This document shows positions 1 to 7,200 of a stretch of 13,888 nucleotides of DNA, one piece after another (positions within the stretch are counted from its first letter, which is position 1; each line of letters starts with the position of its first letter). The translations under genes were made by a program, and so were the position numbers. The notes beneath the pieces are model-generated. The model made no database searches and was not told the origin of the DNA. It saw only the letters and a program-made list of their open reading frames with translations. The stretch covers positions 1-13,888 of the forward strand of contig CAZUUU010000075.1 of the NCBI GenBank assembly GCA_964622685.1, read 5' to 3'. This DNA comes from Methylibium sp964622685 (GTDB lineage: Bacteria > Pseudomonadota > Gammaproteobacteria > Burkholderiales > Burkholderiaceae_C).

Positions 1-574
1 TGAACAGCTCGGGGAAGAGCCGCATCATCATCTTGCGGTTCTCGAGCATGTAGCTGACGCCGCTGGGCACGCGCAGGTTGTCCTCGAGCACGTAGTAGCT
101 GCCGCTGCCGTCGGGGTTGGCCGCGCGGACGATGTCGATGCCGGCGATGTGCGAGTAGACGTTGCCGGGCACCGAAACGCCCATCATCTCGGGCCGGAAC
201 TGCGCGTTCTTGAAGACCTGCTCGCCGGGCACGATGCCGGCCTTGATGATTTCCTGGTCGTGGTAGACGTCGTGGATGAAGCGGTTGAGCGCGTTGACGC
301 GCTGCTTCAGGCCCTTCTCCATCTCGCGCCATTCCTGCGCGGGGATGATGCGCGGGATCAGGTCGAAGGGGATGAGGCGCTCGGTGCCCGAGCCGTCCTC
401 GTCCTTGGCGCCGTAGACGGCGAAGGTGATGCCGACGCGGCGGAAGATCATCTCCGCCTCTTCGCGGCGCGCCTTCATCGCCTCGGACGGCTGCTGCGCG
501 AGCCAGCGGTCGTAGCCGGCGTAGTGCGCCCGCACGGCGCGGTCCGCCGCGTGCATCTCGTCGTACGTCGTCAT
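1..574 (-). CDS. Circularly permuted ATP-grasp protein (DUF404/DUF407 type), C-terminus off the left edge
   Basis: This is the first 191 residues of a stand-alone circularly permuted type 2 ATP-grasp protein; family members are usually about 470-490 aa, so more than half lies outside the window. The ATG at 574-572 has GGGAGA (584-579) four bases upstream, and translation gives MTTYDEMHAADRAVRAHYAG. Recognisable family blocks are RLIPFDLIPRIIPAQEW (66-82), the helix GLKQRVNALNRFIHDVYHDQ (88-107), and YVLEDNLRVPSGVSYMLENR (161-180). The Glu164-Asp165-Asn166 trio in that last block resembles the ExN metal-binding motif of ATP-grasp enzymes. The family is predicted to form amide bonds from ATP via an acyl-phosphate; no substrate is known. 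In many proteobacteria such a gene begins a set with alpha-E, transglutaminase-like and Anbu protease genes, which may follow off the left edge. A sigma-54-type promoter lies directly upstream. Family assignment is firm; the reaction is inferred. Confidence 0.9.
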   Translation of the reverse strand, partial: MTTYDEMHAADRAVRAHYAGYDRWLAQQPSEAMKARREEAEMIFRRVGITFAVYGAKDEDGSGTERLIPFDLIPRIIPAQEWREMEKGLKQRVNALNRFIHDVYHDQEIIKAGIVPGEQVFKNAQFRPEMMGVSVPGNVYSHIAGIDIVRAANPDGSGSYYVLEDNLRVPSGVSYMLENRKMMMRLFPELF

Positions 575-578
575 CGTG

Positions 579-584
579 TCTCCC
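579..584 (-). promoter_or_regulatory. Ribosome binding site fixing the start of the stand-alone ATP-grasp gene
   Basis: On the minus strand GGGAGA (584-579) sits 4 nt before the ATG at 574. It is the only good Shine-Dalgarno match in the 62-nt gap and supports this start over the later in-frame Met7. If the sigma-54-type promoter at 599-615 is used, the predicted transcript starts near 588. The leader would then be only about 14 nt and consist almost entirely of this site. Confidence 0.6.
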
Positions 585-598
585 ACGCGCCGTGGTTT

Positions 599-615
599 AG
601 CAGGGATTGTGCCAA
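599..615 (-). promoter_or_regulatory. Putative sigma-54 (RpoN) -24/-12 promoter for the stand-alone ATP-grasp gene
   Basis: The minus strand from 615 to 599 reads TTGGCACAATCCCTGCT. Against the consensus YTGGCACGRNNNTTGCW, the whole TTGGCAC block matches, the -12 GC is present, and exactly 10 bases separate GG from GC, as sigma-54 promoters require. The -12 block is CTGCT instead of TTGCT, and the G after CAC is A. It lies in the noncoding gap between two same-strand genes. The inferred start site is near 588, just ahead of the ribosome binding site. It predicts activation by an enhancer-binding protein not encoded in this window. Confidence 0.72.
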
Positions 616-636
616 GCGGTCCTCTCCCAGGGGGTA

Positions 637-1584
637 TCAAGCCGGGTGCGTGGACACACGCACGGTCAGCGTGTGGCGGCCGCCGCCGCGGATCACGCCG
701 CTCAGGGGCGTGACGTCGCGGTAGTCGCGGCCGTAGGCCACCCGCACGTGGCCGGTCCCGGCCCCGCAGTCGTTGGTGGGGTCGAGTTCCAGCCAGTCGC
801 TGCCGCTGCCGTCGGCCCGCGGCAGCGCGACCGCCACCCAGGCGTGCGACGCGTCGGCGCCCTGCAGCCGCGGCTGGCCCGGCGGCGGGTCGGTCAGCAG
901 GTAGCCGCTGACGTAGCGCGCGGCCAGGCCCAGCGAGCGCAGCGCGCCGATCATCACGTGGGCGAAGTCCTGGCAGACGCCGCGCTTCTGCGCGAAGGCC
1001 TCGAGCATCGGCGTGTCGACCTCGGTGCTGTCCGGCTCGTAGGTGAATTCCTCGTGCAGGCGGTGCATCAGCTCGCGGGCCGCCTCGTCCAGCGGCCGGC
1101 CCGCGGCGAAGGACGGTGCGGCCCAGATCCGCAGCGCGGCGGCACGTTCCACCAGACCTGAGTCGTAGGCGAACTCGACCGCCGCATCGAGCGGCCGGCC
1201 CGCCTGGTAGCGCCAGTGCTCGCGCGCCGCCTCCCAGGACATCGCCGGTGGCAGCGGCGGCGACGGCATGACCCGCACGCGGCTGGTGGCCTGCACGCTC
1301 AGCGACTCGTGCGGCACCGTCAGCGAGAAGTGACCGAGCGCATTGCCCCAGGCGTCGACGCGCTCCAGCACGCGCGCCGGGGCGGGGTCGATGCGCAGCG
1401 CGAAGTCCAGCAGCTCCTGCACGCCGACGCCGCGCGGCTTGAGCATCGCGATGTGATGGGCCAGTTCCACCGCGCTGCCGTAGGCATAGACGGTCTCGTG
1501 CTCGACGACCAGCTCGGCCGGTCCGGCCGCGGCCGGCGCCGTCGCCGGCGCCGCAGGCGGCTCAGACCGCAAGATGCTGTTCAT
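637..1584 (-). CDS. Transglutaminase-like cysteine peptidase family protein (bacterial N-terminal domain plus core)
   Basis: This 315-aa protein belongs to the transglutaminase-like superfamily (COG1305), whose bacterial members mostly act as peptidases or amide transferases. The N-terminus is an Ala/Pro-rich stretch (about 8-22). Next comes the bacterial transglutaminase N-terminal beta domain with the hallmark VYAYGSAVELAHHIAMLKPR (32-51). The core holds the full catalytic triad: Cys204 in RGVCQDFAHV, His247 in ASHAWV and Asp268 in LELDPTND. There is no signal peptide, so a cytoplasmic location is likely. The chosen ATG at 1584-1582 overlaps the end of the upstream ATP-grasp/alpha-E gene by 23 nt, suggesting translational coupling. 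An in-frame Met 26 codons further upstream only adds sequence lying inside the upstream gene and looks spurious. The family and triad are clear; the substrate is unknown, plausibly the product or tag made by the neighbouring ATP-grasp proteins. Confidence 0.92.
   Translation of the reverse strand: MNSILRSEPPAAPATAPAAAGPAELVVEHETVYAYGSAVELAHHIAMLKPRGVGVQELLDFALRIDPAPARVLERVDAWGNALGHFSLTVPHESLSVQATSRVRVMPSPPLPPAMSWEAAREHWRYQAGRPLDAAVEFAYDSGLVERAAALRIWAAPSFAAGRPLDEAARELMHRLHEEFTYEPDSTEVDTPMLEAFAQKRGVCQDFAHVMIGALRSLGLAARYVSGYLLTDPPPGQPRLQGADASHAWVAVALPRADGSGSDWLELDPTNDCGAGTGHVRVAYGRDYRDVTPLSGVIRGGGRHTLTVRVSTHPA
646..663. repeat. Perfect 7-bp inverted repeat upstream of the sigma-54-type promoter
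   Basis: GTGCGTG (646-652), spacer GACA (653-656) and CACGCAC (657-663) form a perfect dyad. It overlaps the last codons of the transglutaminase gene and is centred about 66 bp upstream of the start site inferred for the stand-alone ATP-grasp gene. It could be an activator or repressor site for that promoter, or a short mRNA hairpin after the transglutaminase gene. No U-run follows, so an intrinsic terminator is unlikely. The arms do not resemble the NtrC consensus. Confidence 0.4.
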
Positions 1585-4192
1585 GCGATCCGGCCAGCGC
1601 GAAGTAGCGCCGGCCCACCTCGTCGGACAGCCGCATGCCGGCATCGGCCAGGCGGTCGGCAAGCGCGACCACGCGCGCGTCGTCGACCTGGGTCTCGTCG
1701 CCGCCTTCGTGCGCCGGCTCGCACAGCTCGACCAGCGTGGCCCCGGCGCCCGCCGCCGGCAGCAGCGCCAGCAGGCCGGCCGTGGCCTGCGGGCCGCCGG
1801 GCAGCTTGCCGATCTCGGTGCGCAGGCGCCGCAGCACGCAGCCCAGCGCGCGCGGGTTGGCTTCGTCGATCACCAGCAGATCCAGCAGCGCCAGGGCCTC
1901 CTGGCGGCCGGGATAGCGGGCGCGGTAGGTGATGCTGCTGTCGAACAGGCGCAGCAGCAGGTCGAAGCCGTGCGTGGTGTGCACCGCGCCGCCCTCGAAG
2001 AAGGCCCCGAGCGCACCGCCCATCGCGATCAGGCGCTCGGCCAGGCGGCCGATGGTCAGCAGGCGCCAGCCGTCGTCGCGCGTCATGCGGTCGCTCTGGG
2101 CGCCGGTCACCGCCGCGAGCTGCTGCGCCAGGCGCTCCAGCGCGGCCTGCAGCTCGTCGTTGGCGAAACCGACGCCGGTCGGCTCGGGCCCCGGTGCGAC
2201 GCCGGCCCACCGCATGCGCGCGCTGAAGTCCTCGGCCATCCCGCGCACCAGGGCCGCATGCTCGGGCGACAGCCGGTCGCGCAGCGCACCCACGGCGCGG
2301 TCCAGCGCGGCCAGGTTGTAGGCGATGCTCTGCTGCTCGTGCGCGTCGGCCAGGCCGGCCACGACGGCGCGCTCGAAGACGCGCGGCGACTGCGTCAGCG
2401 AGGGCACGCCCCAGGGCGCCAGCCCGCTCAGCTGCGCCAGCACCGACATCGCGTCCAGCACCGGCGCCGGCGTGTCGTCGTCCTCCTCGACCAGCGTCAC
2501 GCTGGCCAGCGCGATGCGCACCAGGTGTTCGGTGCGCTCGGTGTAGCGGCCCATCCAGAACAGGTTCTCGGCCGTGCGGCTCGACACGGCCCGGCGGTGG
2601 CCCGCGATCTCCTCGGGCTTGAGGCGCTGCGGCAGCATCGAATAGGTGTCGACCGGGCCGTCGCGCAGCACCCAGGTGTCGAGGCTGGCGCCGCCCTGCT
2701 GCATCGACACCGCGTGCGGGTCGCGCGCCGCGATGCGCGTCATGCCGCCGGGCAGCACGCGCCAGCCGCCGCGGCCGTCGGCGATCGCGTAGACGCGCAG
2801 CATCGCCGTGCGCGGCAACAGCGCGCCGCCCTGCCACCACGGCGTCTGCGAGAACGGCAGGTAGCGCTGCAGCGTGTGCAGGTCGGGGTCGGCCTCGATG
2901 CGCGCGCGCCATACCTCCAGCTGGTCGTCCGACAGCGTCGATCCGATCGCCGGCTCGAAGCTGCGGCCCGGCACGCCGGGGAAGGTGGGCCGGATCACGC
3001 GCGCGGCCAGATCGTCCTGCGTGGCCTGCCAGGCGGCGTCCTCGCCGCACCACCAGGTCGGCAGCGCCGGCAGCGCCAGCGGCTCGCCGAGCAGGCGCTC
3101 GGCGAGCGCCGGCAGGAAGCCCTGCAGGCCCGGCGATTCGAGGAAGCTCGCGCCCAGCGCATTGGCCATCGCCAGCTTGCCGGCGCGCAGCACCTGCAGC
3201 AGGCCGGGCACGCCGAGCGCGGAGTCGGGCCGCAGCTCGAGCGGGTCGCACCAGGGGTCGTCGAGCCGCCGCAACAGGCCGTGCACCGGCTCCAGGCCCT
3301 GCACGGTCTTCAGGTAGAGCCGCTCGTCGCGCACCGTCAGGTCGCCGCCCTCGACCAGCGACAGGCCGAGGTAGCGCGCCAGGTAGGCGTGCTCGAAGTA
3401 GGTCTCGTTGTAGGGCCCCGGCGTCAGCAGCGCGAGCCGCGGCGAGGCGCAGCCGTCGGCCGTGGCGATGGCCTGGGCCGGCAGCAGCAGGCTGTCGACC
3501 AGGCAGCGGTAGCTCGACGCGATGTGCTCGACCTGCAGCTCGCGGAAGGCCTCGGGGAACTGGCGCGAGACGATGAGCCGGTTCTCCAGCACGTAGCCCA
3601 GCCCCGACGGCGCCTGGCTGCGCTGCGAGACGATGGACCAGTGGCCGTCGGGGCCGCGCGCGATGTCGAAGGCCTGCACGTGCAGGCGCACGCCGCTGGC
3701 CGGTTCGACGCCCTGCACGGCGCGCAGGTAGCCGGGGTGCCCCAGCACCAGCGCGGCCGGCAGCAGGCCCTCGCGCAGCAGCCGCTGCTCGCCGTAGCAG
3801 TCGGCCAGCACCGCCTCGAGCAGGCGCGCGCGCTGGGTGATGCCGGCCTCGATCTGCCGCCAGTCGGCCGGCTCGATCAGCAGCGGCAGCGGCCCCAGCG
3901 ACCAGGGCCGCTGGCCCGAGTCGCCCTGGCCGGTGGCCTGGTAGACGTTGTAGGTGACGCCGTCGCGGTGGATCTGCTGGGCGATCTGCTCGACGCGGCG
4001 GTCGAAGCCCTCCAGGCCCTCGCCGCCGATCAGCCCGAAGAAGCGTTGCCAGGGGTCGCGCAGCCGCTCGCCGGCGGGGTCCAGCAGTTCGTCGTAGTGG
4101 CCGCTCTCGGCCGGCACGGCCGCCCAGAGCACGCCCTTCACCACCGCGGCCGTGGCGTCCGCGGTGTCGGCTTCTGGCGAGGACTGCGGCAC
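1562..4192 (-). CDS. Fusion of a circularly permuted ATP-grasp domain with an alpha-E domain (DUF404-DUF407-DUF403)
   Basis: This protein is 876 aa from GTG at 4192, a usual size for the fused form. Residues about 30-525 are the permuted ATP-grasp region: YDELLDPAGERLRDPW (33-48), PSGLGYVLENRL (195-206), LLTPGPYNETYFEHAYLARY (255-274), RRLDDPWCDPLELRPDS (308-324), LGVPGLLQVLRAGKLAMANA (326-345) and MLRVYAIADG (464-473). Residues about 537-870 are the all-helical alpha-E domain, opening with the signature SSRTAENLFWMGRYTERTEH (537-556). The family is predicted to ligate peptides or amides using ATP, with alpha-E as partner. Where the stand-alone ATP-grasp has Glu-Asp-Asn, this protein has Ser189-Gln190-Arg191, so a metal ligand may be missing. 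The start is uncertain: no in-frame ATG lies near the N-terminus and no candidate has a good ribosome binding site. GTG at 4192, 4144 and 4141 and a CTG overlapping the upstream stop are all possible. Coupling to the DUF2126 gene, 20 nt upstream, is likely. Confidence 0.9.
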   Translation of the reverse strand: MPQSSPEADTADATAAVVKGVLWAAVPAESGHYDELLDPAGERLRDPWQRFFGLIGGEGLEGFDRRVEQIAQQIHRDGVTYNVYQATGQGDSGQRPWSLGPLPLLIEPADWRQIEAGITQRARLLEAVLADCYGEQRLLREGLLPAALVLGHPGYLRAVQGVEPASGVRLHVQAFDIARGPDGHWSIVSQRSQAPSGLGYVLENRLIVSRQFPEAFRELQVEHIASSYRCLVDSLLLPAQAIATADGCASPRLALLTPGPYNETYFEHAYLARYLGLSLVEGGDLTVRDERLYLKTVQGLEPVHGLLRRLDDPWCDPLELRPDSALGVPGLLQVLRAGKLAMANALGASFLESPGLQGFLPALAERLLGEPLALPALPTWWCGEDAAWQATQDDLAARVIRPTFPGVPGRSFEPAIGSTLSDDQLEVWRARIEADPDLHTLQRYLPFSQTPWWQGGALLPRTAMLRVYAIADGRGGWRVLPGGMTRIAARDPHAVSMQQGGASLDTWVLRDGPVDTYSMLPQRLKPEEIAGHRRAVSSRTAENLFWMGRYTERTEHLVRIALASVTLVEEDDDTPAPVLDAMSVLAQLSGLAPWGVPSLTQSPRVFERAVVAGLADAHEQQSIAYNLAALDRAVGALRDRLSPEHAALVRGMAEDFSARMRWAGVAPGPEPTGVGFANDELQAALERLAQQLAAVTGAQSDRMTRDDGWRLLTIGRLAERLIAMGGALGAFFEGGAVHTTHGFDLLLRLFDSSITYRARYPGRQEALALLDLLVIDEANPRALGCVLRRLRTEIGKLPGGPQATAGLLALLPAAGAGATLVELCEPAHEGGDETQVDDARVVALADRLADAGMRLSDEVGRRYFALAGSHEQHLAV

Positions 4193-4212
4193 CGCAGCGG
4201 AGGGGATGGCGT

Positions 4213-7200
4213 TCAGAGCTGGCGCAGGTCGAGGGTGAACGGGAACTCGAGGCTCGGGGCGACCGCCGCCACCTGCATCCTGCCCGGCGTGTGGCCGAGC
4301 TTGAAGAAGCGCGCCAGCCGCCGGCTTTCGGCCTCGTAGGCGTTGACCGGGAAGCTGTCGTGGTTGCGACCGCCGGGATGCGCCACATGATAGCGACAGC
4401 CCCCGAGCGAACGACCCACCCAGGTGTCGACGATGTCGAAGGACAGCGGCGCGTGGGTCGGGATCGTCGGGTGCAGCGCCGAGGGCGGCGCCCAGGCCTT
4501 GTAGCGCACGCCGGCCACGTGCTCGGCGACGCGGCCCGTGGGATGCAGCGGCAGCGGCGCGCCGTTGACCGTGACGACGTGGCGGTTGCCGTTCAGGCCG
4601 CTGGCCTTGACCTCGAGCCGCTCGAGCGACGAGTCGACGTAGCGCACCGTGCCGCCCGGCGCGCCCTCCTCGCCCATCACGTGCCAGGGCTCGAGCGCGG
4701 TGCGCAGCGTCAGGTGGATGCCGGCCACCGAGACCTCGCCGATCATCGGGAAGCGGAACTCGAAGTGCGGCGCGAACCAGGCCGCATCGAAGCCGAAGCC
4801 CTGGTCGCGCAGTTCGGCCAGCACGTCGTTGAAGTCCATCTGCACGAAGCAGGGCAGCAGGAAGCGGTCGTGCAGCTCGGTGCCCCAGCGCGTCAGGCGC
4901 GTCGTGCCGCGGCCGGTGTAGGGCGTCTTCCAGAACCAGGCCACCAGCGCGCGCAGCAGCAGCTGCTGCACCAGGCTCATGCGCGCATGCGGCGGCATCT
5001 CGAAGGCGCGCAGCTCCAGCAGGCCCAGGCGGCCGGTCGGGCCGTCGGGCGAGTAGAGCTTGTCGACGCAGAACTCGGCACGGTGGGTGTTGCCGGTGAC
5101 GTCGATCAGGATGTTGCGCAGCGTGCGGTCGACGAGCCAGGGCGGGATCTGGCTCGGCTGGCCGTAGGCCGCGGTCTGGCGCTCGATCTCCTGCAGCGCG
5201 ATCTCGAGCTCGAAGACCTGGTCGTTGCGCGCCTCGTCGATGCGCGGCGCCTGGCTGGTCGGTCCGATGAACATGCCGCTGAACAGGTAGCTCAGCGACG
5301 GGTGGTTGTGCCAGTAGGTCAGCAGGCTGGCCAGCAGGTCGGGCCGGCGCAGGAAGGGGCTGTCGGCCGGCGTCGCACCACCCAGCACGAAATGGTTGCC
5401 GCCGCCGGTGCCGGTGTGGCGGCCGTCGAGCATGAACTTCTCGGTCGACAGCCGCGTCTCGTGGGCGGCCTCGTACAGGAACTCGGTGTGGTCGACCAGC
5501 TCGTCCCAGTTGGACGCCGGGTGGATGTTGACCTCGATCACGCCGGGATCGGGCGTGACCTGCAGCATCTTCAGGCGCGCGTCGCGAGGCGGCGGATAGC
5601 CCTCGAGCACGACCTTCACGCCCAGCGCCGCCGCGGTGGCCTCGACGGCCGCCAGCAGGTCCAGGTAGTCGTCCAGCAGGGCCAGCGGCGGCATGAAGAC
5701 GTAGAGGATGCCGCCGCGCGCCTCGACGCACATGGCGGTGCGCGTGATCCAGTGCGCCGATTCGAAGCGGTCCGGCATGTGCGTGAGGCCGCGCCCCGCA
5801 GCGGCGCCCCGGCCGTTGCCGTTGCCGTTGCCGCCCGCGCGGTCCGCGGCCGTGCCCGTGCCCGTGCCCGCATTCGCGGCCTCGCCCGACCCCGGCCGCA
5901 GCGCGTGGCTGCCGTACTGCGCCCGCAAGGCGGCCACCGAGCGCAGCCGACCGGCAGGCGCGAAGGGATCGGTCTCGATCAGGTAGGGGTAGTCGGCCTT
6001 CGACACCCAGGGCAGCGAATCCAGCGGCAGGCGGTAGCCCATCGGCGAGTCGCCGGGGAAGAGGTACATGCGCTCGTCGCGGAAGAACCAGGGCCCGGTG
6101 GTCCAGCTCGGCCCCGCGAGGCCGGGCGCACCGGGCTCGCGCTTGATCGGCAGCATGTAGCCGACGACCTTGGTCAGCCCCTGGTCGAAGACCTTGCGCA
6201 GCCGCGCACGTTCCATCTCGTCGTCGAGCCGCGCGTCGAAGGGATCGACATTGACCGGCAGGCGCCGCTCGCGCCACAGGTAGTACCAGGTGTCCTCGTA
6301 GCCGGCCTGGATGTAGTCGGTGGCGAGGCCGAGCTTGGCCGACAGCCGCTCGATGAAGGCCTTGGCATCGACCTCGGTGTACGACGAGGGCTGGCGCTCG
6401 TCGGCGAACAGCGTCGGGTCGATCCAGCAGGGGTCGCCGTCGGCGCGCCAGAAGACGCTGAGCGCCCAGCGCGGCAACTGCTCGCCCGGGTACCACTTGC
6501 CCTGGCCGAAGTGCAGGAAGCCGCCGGCGCCGTAGCGCGCCCGCAGCTTCTGCACCAGCTCGTTGGCGTAGCCGCGCTTGGTGGGCCCCAGCGCGGCGGT
6601 GTTCCACTCGGCGCCGTCGCGGTCGGTCACCGAGACGAAGGTCGGCTCGCCGCCCTGGGTGAGCCGCACGTCGCCGGCGGCCAGCCGCGCATCGACCGTC
6701 TTGCCGAGCGCCAGCACGCCGGCCCATTGCGCGTCGGTGTAGGGCTTGGTGACGCGCGGCGACTCGAAGATGCGCGTGACGGCCATCGTGTGGGTGAACT
6801 CGACCTCGCTCTTGTCGACCGCGCCGGTCACCGGCGCCGCGCTCGACGGCTCGGGCGTGCAGGCGACCGGGATGTGGCCTTCGCCGGCCATCAGGCCCGA
6901 GGTCGGATCCAGGCCGATCCAGCCGGCCCCCGGCAGGTAGACCTCGCACCAGGCGTGCAGGTCGGTGAAGTCGGACTCGGCGCCCGAGGGACCGTCGAGC
7001 GACTTGACGTCGGGCTTGAGCTGGATCAGGTAGCCCGACACGAAGCGCGCCGCCAGCCCCAGGTGGCGCAGCGCCTGCACCAGCAGCCAGCCGGTGTCGC
7101 GACAGGAGCCGGCGGCCGTCTCCAGCGTCTGCTCGGGCGTCTGCACGCCGGGCTCCATGCGGATCAGGTAGCGGATGTCCTGCTGCAGGCGCTGGTTGAT

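Noticed and set aside
149..724. 191-aa plus-strand frame opposite the stand-alone ATP-grasp gene
   Set aside because: The minus strand carries the clear ATP-grasp N-terminus here. This frame is its antisense shadow, and the real gene is easily missed because it has no stop inside the window.
1530..1555. Direct repeat GCCGGCGCCG near the start of the small transglutaminase gene
   Set aside because: It simply encodes the Ala/Pro-rich N-terminus with GC-rich codons; no sign of a mobile or regulatory element.
4192..4240. Programmed frameshift joining the DUF2126 protein to the ATP-grasp/alpha-E protein
   Set aside because: The downstream frame is open, so a fusion is formally possible, but I see no slippery heptamer or strong stimulatory structure at the junction. 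Coupled re-initiation is simpler.
1574..4339. 921-aa plus-strand open frame opposite the ATP-grasp/alpha-E gene
   Set aside because: Same composition artefact, with no ribosome binding site or domain. The opposite strand has an unmistakable protein.
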